DNA from: Devosia sp. YIM 151766
GTDB lineage: Bacteria; Pseudomonadota; Alphaproteobacteria; Rhizobiales; Devosiaceae
Reading direction: 5' to 3'
Assembly (NCBI RefSeq): GCF_030285925.1
Contig: NZ_CP127251.1
Location: 2,170,001 to 2,234,000, forward strand
DNA length: 64,000 nt
Positions 37,666-47,639 of the stretch are shown in pieces; position 1 is the first letter of the stretch; every line of letters begins with the position of its first letter. A program made the translations under genes and the position numbers. Under the pieces are notes generated by a model, which had not been told where the DNA came from, made no database searches, and saw nothing but the letters and a program-made list of their open reading frames with translations.

Positions 37666-38442
37666 ATGTACCAGCTGCTCGATCCCAGCCGCTTCATCGT
37701 CTTCATCACCGGCGCCACGTCCGGGTTCGGCGCCGCCGCCGCGCGCCGCTATGTCGCCGCCGGCGGCAAGGTGATCGCGACGGGTCGCCGCGAGGATCGC
37801 CTGCTGGAGCTGCGCGACGAGCTGGGCCACGACAATTGCCATGTCATTCCGCTCGATGTGCGCGACCGCGCCGCCATGCAGGCGGCCATCGCCGCCATCC
37901 CCGCGCCCTTCGACGCCATCAATATCGTGCTCGCCAATGCCGGGCTGGCGCTGGGCCTGCAACCGGCGGCCGAGACCGATCTCGACGATTGGCAGACCAT
38001 GATCGACACCAATGTTTCGGGCCTGGTCTATACGGTGCGCCTGCTATTGCCCGGCATGATCGCCCGCGGCGGCGGCCATGTGGTGACCCTAGGCTCGGTG
38101 GCCGGCGAATTCGCCTATCCCGGCGGCTCGGTCTATGCCGCCACCAAGGCTTTCGTGAAGCATTTCGCCCTCGCCATCCGCTCCGACCTGCAAGGCAAGA
38201 AGGTGCGCGTCACCAATATCGAGCCGGGCCTGACCGAAACCGAATTCTCGCTGGTCCGCTTCAAGGGCGACGAGGGCAAGGCCGGTAATGTCTATGCCGA
38301 TGCCAAGGCGATGACTGCCGAGGATATCGCCGAATCCATCTTCTGGGCGACCACGCTGCCCGAACATGTGAACGTCAACAAGATCCAGTTGATGGCGACG
38401 ACCCAGGCCATCGGTCCCTTCGACATCTATCGCGGCGAATAG
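37666..38442 (+). CDS. Short-chain dehydrogenase (YdfG-like)
   Basis: 258 residues. The cofactor motif TGATSGFG is at 15-22, with NAG at 92-94. The catalytic triad is S145, Y158 and K162 (SVYAATKAF). The pattern and the ending resemble YdfG, an NADP-dependent 3-hydroxy acid/malonic semialdehyde reductase; the substrate here is not proven. It stands alone 160 bases after the divergent macA start. Confidence 0.85.
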   Translation: MYQLLDPSRFIVFITGATSGFGAAAARRYVAAGGKVIATGRREDRLLELRDELGHDNCHVIPLDVRDRAAMQAAIAAIPAPFDAINIVLANAGLALGLQPAAETDLDDWQTMIDTNVSGLVYTVRLLLPGMIARGGGHVVTLGSVAGEFAYPGGSVYAATKAFVKHFALAIRSDLQGKKVRVTNIEPGLTETEFSLVRFKGDEGKAGNVYADAKAMTAEDIAESIFWATTLPEHVNVNKIQLMATTQAIGPFDIYRGE

Positions 38443-38543
38443 GCCCGAACCGCTATCGGTCCGGCGGGTAAAAGCGCACGCGGCGGCTGGAACTTGCCGG
38501 CCAATGCCGCTATTGGCTTCTCTCAAGTCGAGGAGAAAATCCC

Positions 38544-39713
38544 ATGATTATCGAGCCCAAGATTCGCGGCTTCATTTGCACCACCGCCCATCCCACTGGC
38601 TGCGCCACCAATGTGCAGCGCCAGATCGATCATGTGGCGATCAAGGGGCCCATTGCTTCGGAGAGGAAGCGGGTCCTGGTGCTTGGCTGCTCGACCGGCT
38701 ATGGCCTCGCCTCGCGCATCGTCACCACTTTCGGCAGCGATGCGGACACGATCGGGGTCTCCTTCGAGCGCGAGCCGGGCGAGACCAAGCCCGCCTCGGC
38801 CGGCTGGTACAATAACCGCGCCTTCGAAAACCGCGCTCGCGCCGCCGGCCGCAAGGCCGTCACCATCGAGGGCGACGCGTTCTCCGACGCGGTCAAGGCC
38901 GAGACGATTGCCGCCATCAAGGCCGAGCTCGGCCAGGTCGATCTCGTGGTCTATTCGCTGGCCTCCCCGGTCCGCACCGATCCCAAGGACGGCGTCACCT
39001 ATCGCTCGGCGATCAAGCCCTATGGCAGCCAGGTGACCTCCAAGACGCTCAATACCGCGACCGGCGAAGTCTCTGAAATCACCGTCGAACCGGCGACCGA
39101 AGAAGAAGCCGCCGCCACCGTCAAGGTGATGGGCGGCGAGGATTGGGAACTCTGGATCAAGGCCCTGGCCGATGCCGGCGTGCTGGCCGACGGCTTCCAG
39201 ACGCTCAATTACACCTATCTGGGCAGCGAATTGACCTGGCCCATCTATCACAAGGGCACGCTGGGCAAGGCCAAGGCCGATCTCGACCGCGCCGCCGCCG
39301 CCATCCGCGCCGCCCATGGCGATCACGCCGCCCATGTCGTGGCGCTCAAGGCCGTGGTGACCCAGGCCAGCTCCGCCATCCCCGTCGTGCCGCTCTATGG
39401 CACGCTGCTGATCAAGGTCGAGGACGAAATGGGCCTTGGCGAAGGCCCCATCCACCAGATCGACCGCCTGTTCCGCGACAAACTCCAGGGCGAGCTCAAG
39501 CTCGATGCGGAAAACCGCATCCGCGTCGACGATTGGGAATTGTCCGCGCCGATGCAGGCCGAGCTGACCCGACGCTGGGGCGAACTCACCACCGAAACCC
39601 TGCCCGCGCTGGCCGACCTGCCGAAATATCGCGAGGAATTCCTGAAGCTCTTCGGCTTCGGGGTCGGCGGCGTCGATTACGGCAAGGATGTGGACCCGAG
39701 AGTGGTCGAATAG
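38544..39713 (+). CDS. fabV: Trans-2-enoyl-ACP/CoA reductase FabV
   Basis: 389 residues. KIRGFICTTAHPTGC is the FabV start. The NADH motif GCSTGYG is at 48-54, and the extended catalytic motif Y-x8-K is Y235/K244 in WPIYHKGTLGKAK. FabV makes the last reduction in fatty acid elongation and is naturally resistant to triclosan. Whether it is the only enoyl reductase of the organism cannot be seen here. Confidence 0.95.
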   Translation: MIIEPKIRGFICTTAHPTGCATNVQRQIDHVAIKGPIASERKRVLVLGCSTGYGLASRIVTTFGSDADTIGVSFEREPGETKPASAGWYNNRAFENRARAAGRKAVTIEGDAFSDAVKAETIAAIKAELGQVDLVVYSLASPVRTDPKDGVTYRSAIKPYGSQVTSKTLNTATGEVSEITVEPATEEEAAATVKVMGGEDWELWIKALADAGVLADGFQTLNYTYLGSELTWPIYHKGTLGKAKADLDRAAAAIRAAHGDHAAHVVALKAVVTQASSAIPVVPLYGTLLIKVEDEMGLGEGPIHQIDRLFRDKLQGELKLDAENRIRVDDWELSAPMQAELTRRWGELTTETLPALADLPKYREEFLKLFGFGVGGVDYGKDVDPRVVE

Positions 39714-39966
39714 TCCATTCGTCCTGCGGGCAGCGTCCCGCACGGGAGAATAGGTAGAGGCAAATCCGTTGCCCATCCGCCACGATCCGCCCGCCAAATC
39801 GGAACAAATTTGGCTTCAAGGGTAGTGCTGCCGGCCTGTCGGCCCTAAACTCGCCACGAAATCTTCGCCATTTGGGCGGATGCAGGTGGGGCCGGGGAAG
39901 GCTTAACGGAATCTTTCCGCCCATGCGGCAATGATCGGCTTCGGCCCTATATTGGTTGAAGCGTAA

Positions 39967-41898
39967 ATGGGCGGGAATAGACCACTGCAAAGTGCGCGTC
40001 TGGTAACGAGTTTTGGCGCCTTGTGCATCGCGATGGCGAGTTTTGCCCTCGCGCCGCCGCTGCATGCCTTCGAACTCTTCGGCATCAAATTCTTCGAGGA
40101 TCAGGCTGACCGCGACGCGGAAGCGGTGATCGTCGACCCTCAGCCCTATAATGTCACCTTCACCGCCAGCGAAGGCGGTTCGGTGGAAACGGCCCTGCGC
40201 AATGCTTCGGCATTGCTCGCCGATCAGGACGAGCCCGCATCGGGGGCCGCCGGGCTGATCGCCAAGGCCAGGGGCGATTATCGCCGCCTGCTCGCCGCGC
40301 TCTATGGCGAAGGCCATTATGGCGGCTCGATCAGCATCCGCATCGGTGGGGTCGAAGCGGCCAATCTGCCGCCCGATACCAACCTGCCCGATCCGGTGGA
40401 CGTCACTATCGCCGTCACCGCCGGGCCGCTGTTCCGCTTCGCAAATGTCAATATCGTCAACCAGGCGCCGCCGACCTCCGATCGTGGCGATCAGGTCGAC
40501 CTGCCGGTGATGCGCGGTTTCGGAGCCGGGGAAATTGCCCGCTCGGCGGTGATCGCCAGGGCCGAGCAATTGGCGCTCGAAGCCTGGCGGCAACTGGGCT
40601 ATGCCAAGGCTGAAATCGTCTCGCGCGATGTCATCGCCGACCATGCCACCAACAGCGTCGATGCGACCATCGTGGTCAATCCCGGCCGCCATGCGGCCTT
40701 CGGGCCGGTGACGGTCTCAGGCACGCGGGACATGAATCCGGAATTCGTCGCCCAGCAGACCGGCCTGGTCGTGGGCCAGGAATATGACCCCGACGATGTT
40801 CGCCGCGCCCAGAAGCGGCTGGACCGGCTGGAAGTGTTCCGTTCGGCCCGGTTCGAGGCGGCCCAGTCCATCGGCGCCGATGGCCTCCTGCCCTATGAAT
40901 TGCTGGTCGAGGAATTGCCCGGCCGCCGCTTCGGCCTCGGCGCCACCTATTCCACGATCGACGGGCTGGGCCTCGAAGGCTATCATTTGTGGCGCAACCT
41001 GTTCGGGCAGGCCGAACGGCTGCGGCTCGATGCGCGCATTGCCAGCATTGCCTGGCCGATCGACACGGCGCAGTTCGACTATTTTGCCGGCGGCACCTTC
41101 ACCAAGCCGGGCTTCTATCATCCCGACGTCGACCTGGTGGCTGCCGTTTCGGCCGAGCGCACCATCTATCCGACCTATACCGAAACCTCGGCTGCCGGCC
41201 GCCTCGGCCTCTCCTGGTTCTTCTCGGACGAAGTGACCTTCGAGGGCGGCGCGACCTTCAAGCGCGCCCGGTTCGATGACGATTTCGGCACCCGCGACTT
41301 CGCCACGGCCGGCATCTATGCCGGGGTGATCTTCGACGGGCGCGACAGCTCGGTCGATCCCACCGAGGGCTGGTACGCGGCCGCCAATGTCGAGCCCTAT
41401 TACGATTTCATCTATGGCAATACCGGCCTGCGCGTCGAGGCCGAGGGGCGCACCTATTTCGGCTTCGGCGAGGACGATCCCTTCGTGCTGGCCGGCCGGC
41501 TCAAGGCCGGCGCCCTGCTCGGGCCGGAACTCAGCGAAATTCCGCCCGACAAGCTGTTCTTTGCCGGTGGCGGCGGCTCGGTGCGCGGCTATGCTTTCAA
41601 GTCCATCGGCGTCGATGACGGCTCGGGCACTGTAACCGGCGGGCGCTATCTGCTCGAAGCCTCGCTGGAGGCGCGGGCCAAGGTCACCGAAGATATCGGC
41701 GTCGTCGGCTTCGTCGATGGCGGCTATGTGGCCGCCGACGTCTTCCCCGGCCTCGAGGACCTGCGCCTCGGCGCCGGCCTCGGCATTCGCTATTATACGG
41801 GCTTCGGCCCGCTGCGGCTGGATGTGGCCGTGCCGCTCAACAAGCGGCCGGGCGATGCGGATTATGCCATCTATGCCGGTATCGGACAGGCTTTCTGA
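39967..41898 (+). CDS. tamA: TamA outer membrane Omp85-family protein
   Basis: 643 residues. A signal peptide or anchor (to about 35, ending LHAFEL) is followed by POTRA repeats (about 50-300, with VNPGRHAAFGPVTVSGTRDM) and a C-terminal 16-strand barrel (about 315-643) containing VRGY of the conserved Omp85 loop (GGGGSVRGYAF). TamA with TamB inserts proteins and moves phospholipids at the outer membrane. It ends one base into tamB. Confidence 0.92.
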   Translation: MGGNRPLQSARLVTSFGALCIAMASFALAPPLHAFELFGIKFFEDQADRDAEAVIVDPQPYNVTFTASEGGSVETALRNASALLADQDEPASGAAGLIAKARGDYRRLLAALYGEGHYGGSISIRIGGVEAANLPPDTNLPDPVDVTIAVTAGPLFRFANVNIVNQAPPTSDRGDQVDLPVMRGFGAGEIARSAVIARAEQLALEAWRQLGYAKAEIVSRDVIADHATNSVDATIVVNPGRHAAFGPVTVSGTRDMNPEFVAQQTGLVVGQEYDPDDVRRAQKRLDRLEVFRSARFEAAQSIGADGLLPYELLVEELPGRRFGLGATYSTIDGLGLEGYHLWRNLFGQAERLRLDARIASIAWPIDTAQFDYFAGGTFTKPGFYHPDVDLVAAVSAERTIYPTYTETSAAGRLGLSWFFSDEVTFEGGATFKRARFDDDFGTRDFATAGIYAGVIFDGRDSSVDPTEGWYAAANVEPYYDFIYGNTGLRVEAEGRTYFGFGEDDPFVLAGRLKAGALLGPELSEIPPDKLFFAGGGGSVRGYAFKSIGVDDGSGTVTGGRYLLEASLEARAKVTEDIGVVGFVDGGYVAADVFPGLEDLRLGAGLGIRYYTGFGPLRLDVAVPLNKRPGDADYAIYAGIGQAF

Positions 41899-44800
41899 TG
41901 CGTCGCCCTTCCCGCAAGACCCTGTTGCTCGCCGCCCTCCTGCTGGTCCCCGCCGCCGTGCCGGTGGCGCTGGTGGCGCAGGACCTGAACAATGAAGAGC
42001 AGAAGGACTGGCTGACCAGTTTCGTCGAAGGCCAGTTGTCGACGCCCGAGCGGCAGATTCGCCTCTCCAATATCGACGGCATTCTCGGCTCGGACGTTTC
42101 CATCCGCGAAATCACCATTTCCGATGCCGAGGGCGTGTGGCTGCGCGTCAGCAATGCCAGCCTCAACTGGAACCAGGCCGCCCTGTTCACCGGGCGGCTG
42201 GACGTGCGCTCGCTCACCGCCGAATCCGTGGATTATATCCGCAATGCCGTGCCCGTCGAAGGCGCGGTGGACCTGCCGCCGCCCGAAGCCGGCGCGTTCG
42301 AAATCCCCGAATTTCCCGTCGCCATCCAGCTGGGCGAATTGTCGGTGCCCAGCGTCACCTTCGGCGAAAGCGTGTTCGGCCTGGGCTCGGAAATCTCGCT
42401 TTCCGGCTCGATGTCGCTGGAAGGCGGCAATCTCGATGCGGTGCTCGATATCGAGCGTCTCGACGGTCCGGGCGGCAATCTGGACCTCGACGTCTCCTAT
42501 CGGCGCGAGGGCAATGCTATCGATCTGAGCCTGGCGCTGGTCGAGCCGCCCAATGGCGTGATGGCCAATCTGCTCAATATCGACGGCCGCCCGGCCATGA
42601 CCCTGACGCTGGAAGGCGCGGGGCCGGTGGCCGACCTGACGGCGGAGATGCGCCTGCTCGCCGATGAGCGCGAGGCCCTGGCCGGCACGGCCCGGATCGC
42701 CCAGCAGCCGGACGGCTTTGCCATTGCCGCCGATCTGGGCGGGCCGCTGTCGACGCTGATGGCCGCGCCCTATCGTCCCTTTTTCGGCGCCGACACCCGG
42801 CTGACCGCCAATGCGCTGCTGCGCGATGGCGGCGGCATCGAGATTTCCAATCTCACGCTCAGCGGCGGGCAATTGGCGCTCTCGGCCAATGCCACGACCA
42901 CGGCGGACAATTTCCTCTCGCGGCTCGAGCTTTCCGCCCAGATCGCCGATCCAGCGGGCGGCCTGGTCACCCTGCCGGTGGCCGGCAGCGCCACGCGCCT
43001 GCAAGCGGCGCAGCTTACGGTGCAGTTCGGCGCCGGGGCGAGCGAGGAATGGCATGCCGGGCTCGATATCGACGGCTTCACCACCGCTGGCTTTGCGGCG
43101 CAGAGCTTCGGCCTCGCCATCGGCGGGGTGGCCAGCAATCTCGACGATCCGGCCAACCGCATGGTCACCTTCAATGGCGATGGGACCCTCTCCGGCATCA
43201 GCGCCGATCCGGGCATCGAGGCTGCCCTGGGCGATAGCGTCGGGCTGGGCCTGGCCGGGCTGTGGAATGCGGGCGAGCCCATCCAGCTTGCCGAATTCCG
43301 CGTCGTCGGCGAGGCGCTGACCGCCGGCCTGTCGGGCCTCATCGACGGCACCGATTTCGATGGCCGCATCGGAATCGAAACCGGCAATATCGCGCCGTTT
43401 TCCGCTCTGGCGGGCCGCTCGCTCGCCGGGGCGCTGACCCTGGCCGCCAATGGCCGCATCATGCCGGTCAGCGGCGGCTTCGACCTGGTTTTCGATGGCA
43501 TCGGCACCGATCTCAGCGTCGATGATCCGACCGTCGACGCGCTGCTCGAGGGCGATGTCACCCTGTCCGGCCGCCTGGCGCGGACGACGGCCGGCATCAC
43601 CGCCGATGACTTCTCCATCGCCAATGAACAGGTGCAGTTCCGGGCCGATGGCAGCTATGCCAGCGCGGTTTCGGATTTCAACATCGCGCTCGATCTCCGC
43701 GATCTCGGCCTGCTTTCGGACGAGGCGAGCGGAGCCCTGACCGTACGCGGCTCAGCCCGCTCCGAGGCCGCCGAAGCGCCGCTCATGCTGTTGCTCGACG
43801 CCGAGGTGCCCAGCGGCACGCTGAGCGGTCGCGATCTGCGGGACGCCAAGGTCGGCGTCGCCGCCAGCCTGCTCGACGGCAGCATTGCCGGCGATGTCAC
43901 CGGCCTCGCCATGCTCGACGGATATCGGGCGACGCTCAACACGCATTTTACAGCCGACGACGCGCAACAGGCGCTGTCCGGCATCGGTCTCGAAATCGCC
44001 GGGACCCGCATTTCCGGCGAGGTGACGCGCGCGGTGGAAACCGGCCTGCTGCAAGGCCGGCTGGATGTCGCTGCCCCCGATATATCGCTGGCGGCGGCGC
44101 TGCTGCTGGCCGATGCCTCCGGCACGCTCAATGCCGCCGTCGAGCTCACGCCGCAAAATGGCCGGCAGGGCGCCGGCATCACTGCCAATGCGGCCAATCT
44201 CGTCATCAACGATATCAGCGTCGGCCGCGCCGATATTTCCGCCGGGCTTGCCGATCTTTTCGGCGTTCCCGTAATCGATGGTACGGCCACGGCCAGCAAT
44301 GTGCTGGCCGGCGGCGTCAGCGTCACCAGCCTCGCGGCCCGCGCCAGCCAGAACGGCAATGTGACCAGCTTTGATGCGCAGGCCTCGCTGGCCACCGGCA
44401 CGGATGTCGACATTGCCGGCTCGCTGAGCCCGGTGGAAAATGGCTATCGGCTGGCGCTCGACCGGGCCGATCTGGTGCAGGGCGATCTCTCGGCGCGCCT
44501 CGCCAGCCCCACCGCGCTCGCCGTCAGCGGCGATAGCGTGGCGCTCGACGCCGTCCGCTTCAATGTCGGCTCAGGCAGCATCACCGCCAGCGGCACGGCG
44601 GGCAATGTCCTCGACATGGTGGTCGATATTTCCGAGCTGCCATTATCCATCGCCAATGCCATTGCGCCCGATCTGGGGCTGTCGGGCATCGTCAATGGAC
44701 GCGCCACGCTGTCCGGCGCCGCCGCCGATCCGCAGGTGCGCTTCGAGGCGCGGGCCAGCGGCATCGGCGCCAGCGCCATCGCGCCGTTCGGCATTGCGCC

Positions 44801-46226
44801 GCTCGCCGTTGCGGCCAGCGGCTCCTATGCGGGCGGGGCCGTTACCCTCGATACGCTGACGGCCAATGGCAATGGCGGCCTGTCCGTCACCGGCTCGGGC
44901 CGCGTGCCGCTCGATGGGCCGGGCCTGGCGCTGTCGCTCAATGGCTCGGCGCCGCTGGCGCTGGCCAATCAATTCGTGGCCGAGCGCGGCGCGCAGCTTT
45001 CGGGCACGGTGAGTTTCGACGCCAATATCGGCGGCGCCCTGTCCAACCCGCAATTTTCCGGCACCGTCTCGACCAGCGGCGCCGGCTATATCGACCCCGA
45101 GCTCAATCTGCGCCTGACCGATATTGCCGGCCGCGTGGCGCTGAGCGGCACCAATGCCAATGTTGAAAGCCTGTCGGCCAATCTGGCGACCGGCGGCAGC
45201 CTCTCGGCCTCCGGCACGATCGGCCTCGGCGACGGCTTCCCCGCCAATCTGTCGCTCAGCATCAATTCGGCGCGCTATGCCGATGGCGATATTTTCGTCG
45301 CCACCCTGTCCGGCGGGCTGACGCTGACCGGCAATCTGACCGGCTCGCCATTGCTGGCAGGCAATGTGCTGGTCGAGCAGGCCAATATCACCGTGCCGGA
45401 AAGCCTGGGCGGCGGCGCCCAGCTCATCGATGTACAGCATGCCCGCACGCCGGCCCCGGTACAGCAGACGCTCGACCGTGCCCGCATCAATGAGCGTACC
45501 GGCATGTCGACCGGCGGCAGCGGTCCCAACCTCCTGCTCGACATCAATGTCGATGCCCCCAACCAGATCTTCATCCGGGGCCGTGGGCTCGATGCGGAAG
45601 TGGGCGGTTCGGTGCGGCTGACCGGACCGGTCAGCGCCGTCCAGCCGGTCGGCGCCTTCTCGCTGACGCGGGGCCGGCTGGCCATTCTCGGCCAGCGCGT
45701 CATCTTCGAATCCGGCACCGTGACCCTGACCGGCGATCTCGACCCGCAGCTCAATTTCGTCGCCCGCACCGAGGGCGACGGCATCACCGTCTTCGTCATC
45801 GTCTCGGGCCGCGCCTCGGCGCCCGACATAACCTTCAGCTCCAATCCGAGCCTGCCGCAGGACGAGGTGCTGAGCCGGCTGATCTTCAACCGCTCCATGG
45901 GCGAACTCTCGCCGCTGCAATTGGCCCAGCTCGCCGCCGCGGCGGCCGAACTGGTCGGCGGCGGTGGCGGCGGCGGCCTGGTCGACAGCCTGCGCGGCGC
46001 GGCGGGCCTCGCCGATCTCGACATCGTCACCGACGATGAAGGCAATGTCGGCGTCCAGGCCGGCACCTATATCCAGGACAATGTCTATCTCGGCGTCACC
46101 GCCGGCGCCAATGGCCAGTCCCGGGTGACGATCAATCTCGACGTCACCGACGATCTGACCATCAAGGGCGCCGCCGGCCAGGACGGCAATTCCAGCATCG
46201 GCGTGTTCTACGAACGCGATTATTGA
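41898..46226 (+). CDS. tamB: TamB inner membrane/periplasmic bridge protein
   Basis: 1442 residues. A single N-terminal membrane anchor (about 8-30) is followed by a very long beta-rich, AsmA/Vps13-like groove and a C-terminal DUF490 domain (about 1070-1442) with SRLIFNRSMGELSPLQ and ending SIGVFYERDY. It bridges inner and outer membranes with TamA. Start ATG 41898 shares its A with the tamA TGA. Confidence 0.94.
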   Translation: MRRPSRKTLLLAALLLVPAAVPVALVAQDLNNEEQKDWLTSFVEGQLSTPERQIRLSNIDGILGSDVSIREITISDAEGVWLRVSNASLNWNQAALFTGRLDVRSLTAESVDYIRNAVPVEGAVDLPPPEAGAFEIPEFPVAIQLGELSVPSVTFGESVFGLGSEISLSGSMSLEGGNLDAVLDIERLDGPGGNLDLDVSYRREGNAIDLSLALVEPPNGVMANLLNIDGRPAMTLTLEGAGPVADLTAEMRLLADEREALAGTARIAQQPDGFAIAADLGGPLSTLMAAPYRPFFGADTRLTANALLRDGGGIEISNLTLSGGQLALSANATTTADNFLSRLELSAQIADPAGGLVTLPVAGSATRLQAAQLTVQFGAGASEEWHAGLDIDGFTTAGFAAQSFGLAIGGVASNLDDPANRMVTFNGDGTLSGISADPGIEAALGDSVGLGLAGLWNAGEPIQLAEFRVVGEALTAGLSGLIDGTDFDGRIGIETGNIAPFSALAGRSLAGALTLAANGRIMPVSGGFDLVFDGIGTDLSVDDPTVDALLEGDVTLSGRLARTTAGITADDFSIANEQVQFRADGSYASAVSDFNIALDLRDLGLLSDEASGALTVRGSARSEAAEAPLMLLLDAEVPSGTLSGRDLRDAKVGVAASLLDGSIAGDVTGLAMLDGYRATLNTHFTADDAQQALSGIGLEIAGTRISGEVTRAVETGLLQGRLDVAAPDISLAAALLLADASGTLNAAVELTPQNGRQGAGITANAANLVINDISVGRADISAGLADLFGVPVIDGTATASNVLAGGVSVTSLAARASQNGNVTSFDAQASLATGTDVDIAGSLSPVENGYRLALDRADLVQGDLSARLASPTALAVSGDSVALDAVRFNVGSGSITASGTAGNVLDMVVDISELPLSIANAIAPDLGLSGIVNGRATLSGAAADPQVRFEARASGIGASAIAPFGIAPLAVAASGSYAGGAVTLDTLTANGNGGLSVTGSGRVPLDGPGLALSLNGSAPLALANQFVAERGAQLSGTVSFDANIGGALSNPQFSGTVSTSGAGYIDPELNLRLTDIAGRVALSGTNANVESLSANLATGGSLSASGTIGLGDGFPANLSLSINSARYADGDIFVATLSGGLTLTGNLTGSPLLAGNVLVEQANITVPESLGGGAQLIDVQHARTPAPVQQTLDRARINERTGMSTGGSGPNLLLDINVDAPNQIFIRGRGLDAEVGGSVRLTGPVSAVQPVGAFSLTRGRLAILGQRVIFESGTVTLTGDLDPQLNFVARTEGDGITVFVIVSGRASAPDITFSSNPSLPQDEVLSRLIFNRSMGELSPLQLAQLAAAAAELVGGGGGGGLVDSLRGAAGLADLDIVTDDEGNVGVQAGTYIQDNVYLGVTAGANGQSRVTINLDVTDDLTIKGAAGQDGNSSIGVFYERDY

Positions 46227-46287
46227 GGCGGCAGGCTGAGGAGCTTTTCACGGCTCCTTGCTCCTCTCCTCCCGACACCCCTTGGAG

Positions 46288-46476
46288 CTCATGTGAGCCG
46301 GCTGAGCATGTCGAAGGCGGCCACTGGGTCTCCGACCTCGTCCTTCGACAAGCTCAGGATGAGGTCTATGAGAGATGGCCTCCACCCATATCCGCTCGTC
46401 ACCCTCGCGCTTGACGCAAGGGGGCTGTGTTGTGGGCGCTACCGCAAGAGCCCCCGCGTCGAGCGCGCGGGTAACG
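46288..46476. repeat. REP cluster between tamB and epmB
   Basis: The 264-base gap holds an inverted GTCGAA/TTCGAC-type pair (46288-46324 and 46337-46374, the latter CCTTCGACAAGCTCAGGATG plus AGGTCTATGAGAG). It also holds an imperfect CCCTCGCG-type pair (46395-46422 and 46444-46476). tamB (+) and epmB (-) converge here, so the hairpins may also stop transcription. No gene is supported. Confidence 0.75.
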
Positions 46477-46490
46477 ATCCGAGAGGGTGT

Positions 46491-47639
46491 CTACGAATAC
46501 CCCGGCGGATACAGATGCTCGCCGCCCTGCCAGTCGCGGATGGTGAAGCAGCCATCGGTGCCGGCAATCGTGGCGGCGCCGATATCGGCCTTGCCGTGGC
46601 CGCCGGGAATATCGAGCACATAGGTGGGCTGGCACAGCCCGGACAGACGGCCGCGCAGCGCCGCCACCAATTGCTGGCCTTCCTCGATACCGAGGCGGAA
46701 ATGGCCGGTGCCGGGCGCCAGGTCGGGATGGTGCAGATAATAGGGCTTGATGCGGTTTTCGACGAAGCCGCGCATCAGCGCCGCCAAGGTCTCGACATCG
46801 TCATTGACGCCCTTGAGCAGCACGCTCTGGCTGACCAGCGCCACGCCGCCATCGATCATTCGCGCAAAGGCCAGCTTCGCCGCCGGGGTAAGCTCGCGCG
46901 GATGGTTGGCATGGACGGCCAGATAGGTCACCTTGCCGCTGGCTGTCAGCGCCGCGACCATCTCGGCATCGATCCGCTCCGGCTCCACCACCGGCACCCG
47001 GGTGTGAAAGCGCACGATTTTGACATGGCCGATCCCGGCCAGCCTCTCCATGATCGCCCGCAGCCGGCGCGGCGACAGCACCAGCGGATCGCCGCCGGTG
47101 AGGATGACTTCCCAGATTTGCTCATGCGCCGCGATATAGGCGATGGCCGCCTCCAGCTCGGCCGGCGTCAGCGTACCCAGGCCCTGCGGCCCCACCATTT
47201 CCCGGCGGAAACAGAAACGGCAATAAACCGGACAGACATGCACCGCCTTGAGCAGCGCCCGGTCGGGATAGCGATGCACGATCCCTTCCACCGGCGAATG
47301 GGCCAGATCGCCGATCGGGTCGGCGCGTTCGTCGGGCGTGGTCGCCAATTCCTCGGGGGATGGCACGAATTGGCGGGCAATGGGGTCGTCGGGATCGCTG
47401 GCATCGATCAGCTCGAGCATGGCCGGCGTGATGCCGATGGCGTATTTTTTCGCAACGGCATCGAGAGCGGACTCTGAATCCGACCGCACCAAGCCGGCAG
47501 AGACAAGGCCATGGACTGACTTGACGGACCGCTCCCCCTCATCCGCCCTTCGGGCACCTTCTCCAGCGCCCCTCTCCCCTTGTGGGAGAGACTGGATCGG
47601 TTGCAGGCCGAGACGGGTGAGGGGTTTGGACACGCTCAT
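46491..47639 (-). CDS. epmB: EF-P (R)-beta-lysine pathway: lysine 2,3-aminomutase-like radical SAM enzyme
   Basis: 382 residues from ATG 47639, which overlaps the epmA stop by 4 bases. The radical SAM cluster motif CPVYCRFC uses C136, C140 and C143. GGDPLVLSPRRL and KPYYLHHPDLAPGTGHFR fit the KamA/EpmB family, which converts L-alpha-lysine to (R)-beta-lysine. Residues about 3-34 (KPLTRLGLQPIQSLPQGERG...) are encoded by an in-frame REP-like element, so the true family homology starts only after about residue 40. An alternative start further in cannot be excluded. Confidence 0.9.
   Translation of the reverse strand: MSVSKPLTRLGLQPIQSLPQGERGAGEGARRADEGERSVKSVHGLVSAGLVRSDSESALDAVAKKYAIGITPAMLELIDASDPDDPIARQFVPSPEELATTPDERADPIGDLAHSPVEGIVHRYPDRALLKAVHVCPVYCRFCFRREMVGPQGLGTLTPAELEAAIAYIAAHEQIWEVILTGGDPLVLSPRRLRAIMERLAGIGHVKIVRFHTRVPVVEPERIDAEMVAALTASGKVTYLAVHANHPRELTPAAKLAFARMIDGGVALVSQSVLLKGVNDDVETLAALMRGFVENRIKPYYLHHPDLAPGTGHFRLGIEEGQQLVAALRGRLSGLCQPTYVLDIPGGHGKADIGAATIAGTDGCFTIRDWQGGEHLYPPGYS
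47538..47632. repeat. REP-like element inside the epmB 5' coding region
   Basis: On the minus strand it reads CCCCTCACCCGTCTCGGCCT..., then CTCTCCCACAAGGGGAGAGG and GGCGGATGAGGG. This is the same family as the intergenic copy at 25402-25510. It lies within the first codons of epmB, and the frame stays open through it. Confidence 0.75.

Noticed and set aside
38494-38520. Possible EcfG promoter before fabV
   Set aside because: GGAAC is present, but 16-17 bases later there is CTAT/TATT instead of CGTT, two or more mismatches in the -10 element.
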